Assembly: GCA_937958265.1 (NCBI GenBank)
Contig: CALGNX010000014.1
Location: 78,288-142,287 of the forward strand
Length of the DNA stretch: 64,000 bases
Direction of reading: 5' to 3'
Source of the DNA: an uncultured Algibacter sp.
Lineage (GTDB): Bacteria > Bacteroidota > Bacteroidia > Flavobacteriales > Flavobacteriaceae
Shown: in pieces, positions 55,237 through 63,869 of the stretch
Numbering within the stretch: the stretch's first letter is position 1
Layout: each line of letters opens with the position of its first letter
Translations under genes and position numbers: made by a program
Notes under the pieces: model-generated
Told to the model about the DNA's origin: nothing
The model's database searches: none
What the model saw: the letters and a program-made list of their open reading frames with translations, nothing else

Positions 55237-56178
55237 TTATTGGGGAAGCGGACTTATTATTTCTACATTTTCGAAAGCAATAGCTCCTCTTATAATACCC
55301 GAAATAGTATCTTGTAAAGCCTCAATAATTTGCATTTTTAGTTCACTTTTATGGTAAATAAGGCTAACTTCTCTGGCAGGAGATGGTGCGTTAAAGTAAT
55401 GTAAATTAGACTTTTCTTTATCGTTAATATCCAAAGTATGTAGGTAGGGTACAAGCGTCATGCCTAAGCCCTCGTTCGATAATTTAATTAATGTTTCTAT
55501 ACTACCGCTTTCTAGTTGAAAGGTATTGTCGTTAGATTCTCCTTTAAAGGTTTTACAGAGGTTAATAACACCATCTCTAAAGCAATGCCCGTCTTCTAAA
55601 AGTAGCATGTCGTTAATATCTAAATCTGAGGTGTTAATTTTTTTATTAGTATTTAATCTATGTCCTTTAGGTATATAGCACACAAAAGGCTCGAAATATA
55701 ATACACGTTCTTTTATATTTTCGTCTTCCAGTGGTGTGGCTGCTATTGCTGCATCCAAATGGCCATCTTTTAGTCTTGTAATAATTTCATCGGTAGTTAA
55801 CTCCTCTACTTTAAGCTTTACTTTTGGGTGCTTTTTTATAAAACTTTTTAAAAACATTGGTAATAAGGTGGGCATTACAGTAGGAATAATCCCTAGTTTG
55901 AATTCGCCTCCAATAAAACCTTTTTGTTGATCTACAATATCTTGAATTCTGTAGGATTCGTTTACAATGTTTCGGGCTTGAGTTACTATTTTTTTTCCAA
56001 TATCAGTAAGTTCAATTGGTTTTTTGCTTCTATCAAAAATAAGTACTTCTAATTGATCCTCTAGTTTCTGTATTTGCATACTTAATGTAGGTTGAGTAAC
56101 GAAACATTTTTCTGCAGCTTTTGTGAAATTTTGGTTTTCGGCAACAGCTAATACATAGTATAATTGGGTAATAGTCAT
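55237..56178 (-). CDS. oxyR: OxyR-type LysR regulator
   Basis: The 313-residue protein has a LysR winged helix at residues 1-60 (LAVAENQNFTKAAEKCFVTQPTLSMQIQKLED) and an effector domain with the redox pair Cys199 and Cys208 in EDGHCFRD...LCKTF, the same positions as in E. coli OxyR. It senses hydrogen peroxide by disulfide formation and activates antioxidant genes. It reads toward, and ends 153 nt from, the dihaem peroxidase locus. A TATTTTTG promoter element lies 18 nt upstream. Confidence 0.94.
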   Translation of the reverse strand: MTITQLYYVLAVAENQNFTKAAEKCFVTQPTLSMQIQKLEDQLEVLIFDRSKKPIELTDIGKKIVTQARNIVNESYRIQDIVDQQKGFIGGEFKLGIIPTVMPTLLPMFLKSFIKKHPKVKLKVEELTTDEIITRLKDGHLDAAIAATPLEDENIKERVLYFEPFVCYIPKGHRLNTNKKINTSDLDINDMLLLEDGHCFRDGVINLCKTFKGESNDNTFQLESGSIETLIKLSNEGLGMTLVPYLHTLDINDKEKSNLHYFNAPSPAREVSLIYHKSELKMQIIEALQDTISGIIRGAIAFENVEIISPLPQ

Positions 56179-56196
56179 TCAAGTATATTTAAGCTG

Positions 56197-56204
56197 CAAA
56201 AATA
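56197..56204 (-). promoter_or_regulatory. -7 promoter element of oxyR
   Basis: TATTTTTG on the minus strand fits TAnnTTTG and lies 18 nt before the oxyR ATG. Confidence 0.6.
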
Positions 56205-56376
56205 TATAAACTATCAATAAATCTTATACTTATATAAGTTTATTATAATAGATTGGACTAGTTATGTAATGCAGTTAAACGTGTTGTTCTAATTTTTTTT
56301 AGAGTTATGTAAGTTTAATGTAATAATATAGACTTTTATATAGAGTTAGTAATTTGATTAGTAGTAATTTAGTTAT

Positions 56377-56407
56377 AAAAGGCAACCGTAATGGGTTGCT
56401 TTTTTAT
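56377..56407 (+). terminator. Terminator-like hairpin with no obvious gene upstream
   Basis: GCAACC/GGTTGC with an A/T-flanked stem (56377-56387 with 56394-56404) and a run of T on the plus strand. No plus-strand gene lies between it and oxyR, so it may end a small transcript divergent from oxyR, or on the minus strand the former moxR transcript. Confidence 0.55.
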
Positions 56408-56769
56408 TGGTGCTAATTTAAAATTTGGGCATTGTAAGAGCGATGGTTTTTATTTATAGCATTAAAAAAAGCTCAAGGCCTGGCTTAGCTCATTTTTTTA
56501 AGTAGAATAGTATTATATCACTTAAAATATAAAAGAAGGCTAATAACGCGTTTCTATCGCACTTTTATTTCAAAATAAAATAAAACCCTAGCTAAGGTTA
56601 TGCTTTGATTTTATTTCTCATTTAGGCACGATAACGATATAATCCAAGTGCTTTAGCCTAATTTTAAATCATATTTGGTATTAGAAAAACCAATTAGAGA
56701 TTTACGCCATGTTTATATTGTAGTAGTATTAATTAGAAATACGTACTTTGTATAGTATAAGTAAGGCCT

Positions 56770-56915
56770 GCGTTAGGGATTGTAGTGAAAATCCTTTTTA
56801 GTATGGATGTGAAATAATTTTGGGTTACGCTATTATTTAATAAAAATTAATTTTACTAATTACACAAAAAAATAAAAAGATTGTAACGGAAAGCCCGACC
56901 CTTGTGGTAACGCCC
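56770..56915 (-). repeat. Dispersed repeat, copy C (146 bp, inverted)
   Basis: Read on the minus strand it begins GGGCGTTACC, continues GGGTCGGGCTTTCCGTTA and ends CAATCCCTAACGC, like the other copies. Its GGGCGTTACC end faces the moxR remnant. Confidence 0.8.
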
Positions 56916-56939
56916 AAATTATGATAGCCCTCTAGCTTT

Positions 56940-57480
56940 TATTTTTAGATATTTATTGTGTTTATACTTAATAGTGCTTCGGGTAGGCTGTATTTCTTCT
57001 TGTTATACAGGATTTTTTCTAGCTAAAACCATAAAAGGGGCGTTTAATTTATAGGTGTTGCCATCAATAGTAATTTGTTGTTCTTCCATAACTTCAAATA
57101 GAGCAGCTTGTGTTTTGCTTGGGCTCTGTTAATCTCATCAATAAGAATCATGTTGGAGAAAATAGGGCCTTTTTTAAACTCTATTTCAGCCTCCTTCAAA
57201 TTAAAAGTGGAAGTTCCTAAAATATTACTAGGCGTTAAATCTGGGGTGAATTGAATTTGGTTAAATGCAAAGCTTAACGATTTTACTAGTAATTTTACCG
57301 TTATGGTTTTTGCTATGCTGGGTGCGCCTTTTATTAGTAAATGCCCTTTGGCTAGCAGTGATGCTATTAACATATTCGCTATGTTTTTTTTTTTTTGATC
57401 AACAATTACTTTTCTAACTTCTTGATTTATTTTTTTATTGCTGTCTTGAAGTTCAGATTAGTTCAAATGGTTTTTAAATT
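56940..57480 (-). pseudogene. Decayed MoxR-family AAA+ ATPase gene
   Basis: Pieces of a MoxR ATPase can be read on the minus strand in successive frames. LQDSNKKINQEVRKVIVDQ (57451-57395) breaks at a run of 13 A; NIANMLIASLLAKGH, the Walker A remnant GAPSIAKT and Walker [12 protein letters not shown] (to about 57112) follow in another frame; [17 protein letters not shown] and FMVLARKNP (to about 57010) in a third; and a last LPEA piece near 56980 after an in-frame stop. Only the first half of a ~330-residue protein is left, with at least two frameshifts, so it is a pseudogene. It lies between repeat copies C and D, whose GGGCGTTACC ends both point toward it. Confidence 0.88.
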
Positions 57481-57681
57481 GCAAATCTTATTTTTTGTTG
57501 TTAAATCAATATGAAACACTAGATTTGCTAGCGCAAATTTATTTGTGAAAAAATTATTAAGAGAAAGTGTGTTGTAATAACATTAAGAACGACTACGTTT
57601 TTTTTAATAAAAAATAAACTAAAAATAGGCGAAATACCTATTAGGAAATGGCATTAAATTAATTTAGTAGTATAATTATTA

Positions 57682-57830
57682 GGGCGTTACCCGAAAAGGG
57701 TCGCGCTTTACGTTATATCTTTTTTTTATAAATTTATTTCCTAAAAGGGGCTAATGGCTTTGATAAATTAGAATATCCGTTAGGGTACGGGATTTTATTA
57801 AAAAAAGGATGCCACTGCAATCGCTAACGC
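57682..57830 (+). repeat. Dispersed repeat, copy D (149 bp)
   Basis: It begins GGGCGTTACCC, has GGGTCGCGCTTTACGTTA in place of the usual CGGGCTTTCCG block, and ends GCAATCGCTAACGC. It is the most divergent of the four copies and lies 37 nt before the TRIC channel gene. Confidence 0.78.
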
Positions 57831-57866
57831 ATACCAAAATAGCAATTAAAATAACATAAAAATTAT

Positions 57867-58484
57867 ATGTTTTATATTATCGAAATTTTAGGAATCGTAT
57901 CATTTTCAATTTCTGGTGTATTAATAGCCATGAGTAAAAAAATGGATTTATTTGGCATTTTAATTATTGCTTTTGTAACCTCGGTAGGTGGTGGTACATT
58001 ACGCGATTTATTAATAGGAAATACACCTGTAACTTGGATGCAAGATATTACGTTTACATATACCATTCTAGGCGCTGTAGTACTAGGTATATTACTGCGT
58101 AGTAAATTAAATTATTTAAGAACTTCACTATTTTTATTCGATACAGTAGGTATAGGTATGTACACCATTATAGGTATAGAAAACGGGTTAAATGCAAATT
58201 TACACCCAATAATATGTATTGCATTAGGTACTATAACAGCAAGTTTTGGAGGTGTAATACGTGATATTTTATGCAATGAAATTCCTGTTATTTTTAGAAA
58301 AGAAATTTATGCTACACCTTGCATTATTGGTGGTATTATTTATTTTGCTTTAAGGGAATTTCCAATACCCTATAATTATGTATTTCTAATTGCGGCATCT
58401 GCGGTAATTATTATTCGTTTATTAGCAGTGAAATTTAAAATAACGTTACCTACACCGTACACAGGAATAGAAGGCTCGTTTTAG
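57867..58484 (+). CDS. TRIC-type (YicG/UPF0126) cation channel protein
   Basis: The 205-residue integral membrane protein has seven hydrophobic helices in two related halves, each with a glycine-rich helix: FVTSVGGGTLRDLL and ITASFGGVIRDILC. This pattern is that of the trimeric intracellular cation channel family, whose bacterial members conduct potassium. Physiological role in this organism is unknown. Confidence 0.88.
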   Translation: MFYIIEILGIVSFSISGVLIAMSKKMDLFGILIIAFVTSVGGGTLRDLLIGNTPVTWMQDITFTYTILGAVVLGILLRSKLNYLRTSLFLFDTVGIGMYTIIGIENGLNANLHPIICIALGTITASFGGVIRDILCNEIPVIFRKEIYATPCIIGGIIYFALREFPIPYNYVFLIAASAVIIIRLLAVKFKITLPTPYTGIEGSF

Positions 58485-58777
58485 TTTTCTAGTTATACTA
58501 ATATGTTTTTATAATTTCAGTACATCAAATTCAAATACCTTTACTTAGCCTAGGTTAGATACAAAATGAAAAGCGTTATTAGTCTTCTTTTAAATTTTAA
58601 TTGGTATAAGTATAAAACTATTTCGTATTCCACTACATTATTACTTCTTACTATACATTTTAAACACGTTTGTTCTAATTAGTAGAAGGTAATTTTTACC
58701 ATATATTCACAATAGAAAAAAGTTGTTCGCTTATAACTTGAATTTAGAAGCCAAAATAGAAGGCGGTCTTCAAACTG
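58485..58777 (+). other. Non-coding gap between convergent genes
   Basis: The gap between the TRIC and isomerase genes is AT-rich. I see no gene, repeat copy or promoter; a short GAAG/CTTC inverted repeat near 58760-58772 is too small to call. Confidence 0.5.
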
Positions 58778-58819
58778 AAAAAAAACATCTATTTTTTAGC
58801 TATGAAAATAGAAGGTTTT
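58778..58819 (-). terminator. Terminator of the peptidyl-prolyl isomerase gene
   Basis: On the minus strand, arms built on TCTATTTT and AAAATAGA pair around a nine-base loop just at the stop codon and lead into eight T. Confidence 0.65.
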
Positions 58820-59528
58820 ATTCAATAATTTCAACATTACGAATAAAAATGTTTTTATCGGGCCAATCGCCATCGTCGGTTTCTACAGCTGCAATTTTAT
58901 CAATAACATCCATACCACGGGTTACATGACCAAAAACAGTGTAGTCACCATCTAAGGAATGCGCCCCACCTTTTTGGCAAACAATAAAAAACTCGTAAGG
59001 CGATGCTAGTTTATGCGGGTTACTAATTTCGCTACTTGGCATTGAAATCGCACCTCTATCATGCTTAAAGCCTCGTTTAGTGTCTGGAGGCAGTAAATAT
59101 TTTCCAATTTTCCCCCGTTTATTAGCGGTTTTCATATCATCACTATTACCAGCTTGAACCATAAAATTATCAATAACACGATAAAACTGTGTGCCATTAA
59201 AGTAGCCTTGTTTTGTTAGCCATATAAAGTTTGAGCGATGAAATTTTGTTTCATTATAAAGTAAGACATCAATAAAACCAAAATCAGTTGTAATGCGTAC
59301 TTTGTTTTCTTTATGGTGCTTATCATATTCTAAAAAAAACTCCATTGCACCTTTGGAGTCTAGCCACGGGAACGCTCTAGTTGGCTTTTGTATAGTGTCT
59401 TTAGGTTTTGCTGTAACTGTGGGTTTTGTAATAGTTGTTAAAGTTTCAGAATTGTTGTTCTTTTTAGTTTGTTTAACTTCACAATTTAGAAATAAAAAGC
59501 AAAAACAGATAAATAATACAGTGCGCAT
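58818..59528 (-). CDS. Cyclophilin-type peptidyl-prolyl cis-trans isomerase lipoprotein
   Basis: The 236-residue lipoprotein (lipobox LFLNC, Cys16) carries a cyclophilin domain from about residue 80: TDFGFIDVLLYNETKFHRSNFIWLTKQGYFNGTQFYRVIDNFMVQAG, then GAISMP, EFFIVCQKGGAHSLDGDYTVFGHVTRGMDVID. It assists folding of exported proteins. The ATG at 59528 starts the signal peptide; the earlier in-frame TTG at 59567 lies inside the divergent NUDIX gene. The two start codons are only 5 nt apart. Confidence 0.9.
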   Translation of the reverse strand: MRTVLFICFCFLFLNCEVKQTKKNNNSETLTTITKPTVTAKPKDTIQKPTRAFPWLDSKGAMEFFLEYDKHHKENKVRITTDFGFIDVLLYNETKFHRSNFIWLTKQGYFNGTQFYRVIDNFMVQAGNSDDMKTANKRGKIGKYLLPPDTKRGFKHDRGAISMPSSEISNPHKLASPYEFFIVCQKGGAHSLDGDYTVFGHVTRGMDVIDKIAAVETDDGDWPDKNIFIRNVEIIE

Positions 59529-59533
59529 AAATA

Positions 59534-60175
59534 ATGGAGTTTGAAAAATTTTTACAATTAATACCAAAAATAAAAAATATAGTACTACCGGGGCAAGTAT
59601 CCCATTTTAAAATGCTACCCGAGTTTAGGCAAGAAGCGTTAAAAAAAGATAAATACGCTATAAAGCACGCTAAGCATGCAGCAGTTTTAGCTTTATTTTA
59701 CCCATGCGAAAATAGGGAAACAAAGTTTGTTTTAATTTTAAGGAATAGCTACAGAGGTGTTCATTCTGCTCAGGTTTCTTTTCCTGGAGGTAAACCAGAA
59801 GATCAAGACAAATCTATGCGTGATACGGCTTTACGAGAAGCTTTTGAAGAGATAGGTGTGCCACAAAAAAGTGTCAAAATAATTAAAAACCTTTCTCAAG
59901 TTTATATTCCGCCAAGTAATTTTTATGTGCACCCTTTTATGGGAGTTATGGAAAGTATCCCCACATTTAAAAAACAAGATCGTGAAGTGGAAGAGGTTAT
60001 TGAGGTGGGGTTAAAACACTTATTAGATAACCAATTATTAGTGCTAAGCAAAGTAAAAGCGTCTTACAGTGTTGAGGTTAAGGTTCCTGCATTTAAATTT
60101 AATAATCATATAGTTTGGGGGGCTACAGCAATGATGCTGAATGAAATTAAAGATGTATTAAAAGAACTTGTGTAA
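59534..60175 (+). CDS. NUDIX hydrolase, CoA pyrophosphatase type
   Basis: The 213-residue protein has the UPF0035/CoA-pyrophosphatase pattern: LILRNSYRGVHSAQVSFPGGK, and the NUDIX core TALREAFEEIGV, then VYIPPSNFYVHPFMG. Members split CoA and its derivatives into phosphopantetheine and 3',5'-ADP. The start lies 5 nt from the divergent isomerase start, and the N-terminal MEFEKFLQLIPKIKN is in frame and typical for the family, so the start is credible. Confidence 0.88.
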   Translation: MEFEKFLQLIPKIKNIVLPGQVSHFKMLPEFRQEALKKDKYAIKHAKHAAVLALFYPCENRETKFVLILRNSYRGVHSAQVSFPGGKPEDQDKSMRDTALREAFEEIGVPQKSVKIIKNLSQVYIPPSNFYVHPFMGVMESIPTFKKQDREVEEVIEVGLKHLLDNQLLVLSKVKASYSVEVKVPAFKFNNHIVWGATAMMLNEIKDVLKELV

Positions 60176-60188
60176 TTTTTAGATTTAT

Positions 60189-60196
60189 TACATTTG
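60189..60196 (+). promoter_or_regulatory. -7 promoter element of the acyltransferase gene
   Basis: TACATTTG matches TAnnTTTG. It covers an in-frame TTG at 60194, which rules that codon out and favours the ATG at 60221. Confidence 0.6.
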
Positions 60197-60220
60197 CAAT
60201 TAATTTTACGCGCGAGATTT

Positions 60221-61027
60221 ATGGGGTTATTTAAGAAAAATCCATTTGGACACATATTAGTTTTAAAAAAATGGCTTATTAGAGTCTTTGGAGTATTGAC
60301 TCATAGACGTTTTAGAGGTTTTAACGAGCTGCAAATTGAAGGTTCTGAGGTGATTACAGATTTACCAGATACGAATGTACTTTTTGTTTCTAACCATCAA
60401 ACGTATTTTGCTGATGTTGTGGCTATGTTTCACGTCTTTAACGCTAGTCTTAGCGGCCGTACAGATTCCATAAAAAACTTAGGATACATTTGGAGTCCTA
60501 AATTAAATATTTACTATGTTGCCGCAAAGGAAACCATGAAATCTGGTTTGTTACCAAAAATTATGGCTTACATGGGGTCTGTTAGTATAGAGCGTACCTG
60601 GCGATCGGAAGGTAAGGATGTAAAAAGGCAAGTTAAAATGAGCGATATTTCTAATATTGGAAAAGCGCTAGACGATGGTTGGGTAATTACCTTTCCGCAA
60701 GGAACTACAACACCTTTTAAGCCAATTAGAAAAGGAACAGCGCATATTATAAAACGTTATAAACCAGTAGTTGTACCTATTGTAATTGATGGTTTTAGAA
60801 GGTCTTTTGATAAAAAAGGGCTACGTATTAAGAAGAAAAATATTATGCAATCGTTTGAAATTAAAGCACCATTAGATATTGATTATGATAACGATTCTAC
60901 TGCTGATATTATTGAGAAATTAGAGTTTGCTATCGAGCAACACCCTTCGTTTTTAAAAGTGCTTTCCCAAAAAAATATTAAGGAGCAGGAGGAACTCGAT
61001 CAAATGCGAAAGTGGAAAGTTGACTAA
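60221..61027 (+). CDS. PlsC-type 1-acylglycerol-3-phosphate acyltransferase-like protein
   Basis: The 268-residue protein has the layout of a PlsC-type acyltransferase, which adds the second acyl chain in phospholipid synthesis. The catalytic motif reads NHQTYFAD, so five rather than four residues separate His and Asp, and the third motif reads FPQGTTTPF where most members have FPEGTRS. ERTWR and VVPIVIDGFRR are also visible. These differences suggest a subfamily with another acceptor or donor. I chose the ATG at 60221 because the upstream TTG lies in the promoter. recQ follows after 28 nt. Confidence 0.8.
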   Translation: MGLFKKNPFGHILVLKKWLIRVFGVLTHRRFRGFNELQIEGSEVITDLPDTNVLFVSNHQTYFADVVAMFHVFNASLSGRTDSIKNLGYIWSPKLNIYYVAAKETMKSGLLPKIMAYMGSVSIERTWRSEGKDVKRQVKMSDISNIGKALDDGWVITFPQGTTTPFKPIRKGTAHIIKRYKPVVVPIVIDGFRRSFDKKGLRIKKKNIMQSFEIKAPLDIDYDNDSTADIIEKLEFAIEQHPSFLKVLSQKNIKEQEELDQMRKWKVD

Positions 61028-61055
61028 TTAATAATTATTATTTAATATATTAGGC

Positions 61056-63197
61056 ATGCTTACAGCCAAAACGCACGAGAAACTATTTGCTAATTTAAAA
61101 ACATATTTTGGTTACGATAGTTTTCGGTTAAACCAGCAGGATATTATTGAGTCTGTTTTATTAAAAAAAGACTGTTTGGTTATTATGCCAACAGGAGGCG
61201 GTAAATCCATTTGTTTTCAGCTACCGGCTTTGTTGTTTAAAGGGGTTACAATTGTTATTTCTCCTTTAATTGCTTTAATGAAAGACCAGGTTGATGGTTT
61301 AAATGCCAATGGTATTAGCGCATCTTATTTTAATAGTAGTCAAAGCCATGAGGAACAATCAGATATTATTAATAGTGTTGTTAACGGTGATTTAAAACTT
61401 CTTTATGTTGCTCCAGAAAGTTTACAGGGCATACAAAATATTTTAAATGAAAAATATGTAAGTTGCCTGGCTATAGATGAGGCCCATTGTATTTCCTCTT
61501 GGGGTCACGATTTTAGACCATCCTACCAACAATTAGGGTTTTTAAAGGCAACGTTGCCAAATACACCAATTATAGCTTTAACAGCCACTGCCGATAAAGC
61601 TACAAGAGATGATATAATGAAGCAGTTGCGTATCTTGCATGCACAGCAATTCATATCTTCTTTTGATAGGCAAAATATAGCTTTAGAGGTACGGGTTGCT
61701 AGTGATAGGATTTCTCAAATTGTTAAATTTATTAAAGGTAAACCAAAAGAATCTGGTATTATTTACTGCTTAAGTCGTAAAACTACAGAGCAGTTGGCTA
61801 AAAAGTTAAAGACAAATGGTATCCATGCTGCGGCATATCATGCAGGTTTGGATTTTAATAAGCGTAGCAAGGTGCAAGAAGATTTTGTTTTTGATAAAAC
61901 TCAAATTGTTTGTGCTACAGTAGCTTTTGGTATGGGTATCGATAAATCAAATGTGCGTTGGGTTATCCATTACAATATGCCAAAAAATATAGAAGGCTAT
62001 TACCAAGAAATTGGTCGTGCTGGGCGTGATGGGTTAAAAGCCCATGCCTTGTTGTTTCATAGTTATGCAGATGTGATTCAATTAAGAAATTTTGCAAGTG
62101 GAGCTTCTAACGAGGAGTTTCAAATAGCAAAGTTAGACCGGATGAAGCAGTTTGCAGAATCCACCACATGCAGGCGGAAAATATTATTGAGTTATTTTGG
62201 AGAATTATTGGCCGAAAATTGTGGTAACTGCGATGTTTGTAATAATCCACCACAGTTTTTTGATGGAACTATTATTGCTCAAAAAATTCTTTCGGCCGTA
62301 TATCGATTACAAGAAAAAGAAGCTATGGGTATGGTTATAGATGTTTTGAGAGGCTCTCAAAATGCTGGGGTTTTGGAAAAAGGCTATCAGAACGTGCGTA
62401 CGTTTGGTATTGGTAAAGATATTTCTTGGAAACATTGGCAGCATCTTGTTATTCAACTTATCAATCAAGGTTACTGCGAAATTGCGTTTCATAAACGTAA
62501 CGCTTTACAGCTAACGGCGTTTTCTAATAAAGTGTTATTTAGTGGTGCAAAAGTATCGTTAACAAAGCCTGTGGAAATACCTGAGGTGAAAACGCCTGCT
62601 AAAGATCAGAAAACACGTTCTAAACGTACAAAATCTCGAAGTGTTGTAAAAGTAAATAACGATAGTTTGTTTGAGCGTTTAAGAAGGTTGCGATATAAAA
62701 TTGCTCAGGAAGAAAATATTCCTGCGTATTTAGTATTTAGCGATGCCACCTTAAAAGAAATTGAGCGTGCCCGCCCCTTAAGTGCCTCCGATTTTTTAGA
62801 TATTAGTGGAGTAGGACAACGTAAATTGGAAGTTTATGGTGATGAGTTTATAGCCGAGGTCATGAGTTTTATGGGGTCTAAAGCTAAAAAACTAAAAAAA
62901 AAAGATACAACACTGATTACTTATGATTTGTATAAGACAGGTAAATCTATCGAAGAGATTTCAACAACACGCAAATTAACAACAACAACTATATATTCCC
63001 ATATTGCTAAGTTGCATAGTACAGGAAAGAATATTGATATCTTCGATTTTATTTCCAAAAGTGATGTAGAAGCTGTAAAAAAAGCAAAAAAGCGTCTAGA
63101 TTCTCCAGATGGACTAAAAGCATATTATACATATTTTAATGAAGAGATGGATTATTTTAAAATCCGATTAGCATTAAGCGCTGTTAATAGTGTTTAG
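61056..63197 (+). CDS. recQ: ATP-dependent DNA helicase RecQ
   Basis: The 713-residue helicase unwinds DNA with 3'-5' polarity in recombination and repair. The helicase core has the Walker A TGGGKS (46-51), DEAH box (141-144), and QEIGRAGRDG; a RecQ-Ct zinc site with CRRKILLSYF and CGNCDVC near residues 371-391; a winged helix; an HRDC domain at about 535-605; and a C-terminal helix-turn-helix extension of about 100 residues (YDLYKTGKSIEEISTTRKLTTTTIYSHI) found in many Bacteroidota RecQ proteins. Only 28 nt separate it from the acyltransferase gene. Confidence 0.96.
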   Translation: MLTAKTHEKLFANLKTYFGYDSFRLNQQDIIESVLLKKDCLVIMPTGGGKSICFQLPALLFKGVTIVISPLIALMKDQVDGLNANGISASYFNSSQSHEEQSDIINSVVNGDLKLLYVAPESLQGIQNILNEKYVSCLAIDEAHCISSWGHDFRPSYQQLGFLKATLPNTPIIALTATADKATRDDIMKQLRILHAQQFISSFDRQNIALEVRVASDRISQIVKFIKGKPKESGIIYCLSRKTTEQLAKKLKTNGIHAAAYHAGLDFNKRSKVQEDFVFDKTQIVCATVAFGMGIDKSNVRWVIHYNMPKNIEGYYQEIGRAGRDGLKAHALLFHSYADVIQLRNFASGASNEEFQIAKLDRMKQFAESTTCRRKILLSYFGELLAENCGNCDVCNNPPQFFDGTIIAQKILSAVYRLQEKEAMGMVIDVLRGSQNAGVLEKGYQNVRTFGIGKDISWKHWQHLVIQLINQGYCEIAFHKRNALQLTAFSNKVLFSGAKVSLTKPVEIPEVKTPAKDQKTRSKRTKSRSVVKVNNDSLFERLRRLRYKIAQEENIPAYLVFSDATLKEIERARPLSASDFLDISGVGQRKLEVYGDEFIAEVMSFMGSKAKKLKKKDTTLITYDLYKTGKSIEEISTTRKLTTTTIYSHIAKLHSTGKNIDIFDFISKSDVEAVKKAKKRLDSPDGLKAYYTYFNEEMDYFKIRLALSAVNSV

Positions 63198-63869
63198 ATT
63201 TCCTGAGTGCTAATTAGTAGGGTCTACCATTTTGTCATACCAGCTCATAGCAGTGTTAAATTTTATTAAACCTGAAAAAAGATAGAATAAAGCTATTAAA
63301 TGTATTCATTTAATATCAATGATATACAAATAGAATACCTTGGAATGTATGTTTATTCGATTTTATTTGTTATTTCTAGAGTCGTTTTCATTAATCCATA
63401 GTGTTGCATAATAATTCAATATTAATGTTAACTATCTGTAAGTAAATGTGTTGGTGTTATTTTTTGTTATTTACGTTTCATAAGCTAGTACTAGCTTAGG
63501 TGTTTAGTTTGGGTGGTAGCGTATTTACTAGCTACAAAGCGCTGTTTTTTACGTGCCATATATTAAGGACAGTATAGTATGATTACGCTATACTCTTTTT
63601 TTGTTCCATACAAATGAGAACTTAACCAGAAAGAGTTATGTTTTCACAGATTAAACAGTTACTAAGTTATAAAATAGGCGTATTAATTCAGATACAAAGT
63701 ATTTTAAGCAGAGAATTACCTGTTGTTTAAGGTTAATTTTAAAAAAAGGAGAATTTATAGCGTTGCATAAAACCCGTTTAAGTGCATGTTTTTGAGCGTA
63801 TTACCATTAATTTGTAAAATAAATTAAAAATAAGTGTAAAAACATTGGTTATTATAAGATAAAGTAATG
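63198..63869 (+). other. Non-coding stretch after recQ
   Basis: No gene is supported. The stretch is AT-rich and contains the palindrome GCTAGTACTAGC near 63484-63495 and one terminator-like hairpin at 63571-63602. It otherwise looks featureless. Confidence 0.5.
63571..63602 (+). terminator. Terminator-like hairpin with no adjacent gene
   Basis: AGTATAG pairs with CTATACT around a ten-base loop and is followed by a C and about seven T. It is 374 nt past the recQ stop, which is far for that gene, so it may end a small RNA or a lost gene. Confidence 0.5.

Noticed and set aside
57044..57373. A 109-residue intact small ATPase gene on the minus strand
   Set aside because: Its ends coincide with frame breaks; MoxR sequence continues in other frames on both sides, so it is a fragment of a pseudogene.
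29967..57830. Repeat copies as integron attC sites because of their GTTA/TAAC ends
   Set aside because: attC sites have TAAC at the left and GTTA at the right; here the order is reversed, there is no gene cassette array and no integrase is seen.
58723..58929. Plus-strand frame of 68 codons near the isomerase gene end
   Set aside because: It lies mostly antisense to the isomerase gene and its terminator and has no support.
59529..59567. Longer isomerase N-terminus starting at a TTG at 59567
   Set aside because: It would overlap the NUDIX coding sequence and bury the lipoprotein signal that starts cleanly at the ATG at 59528.
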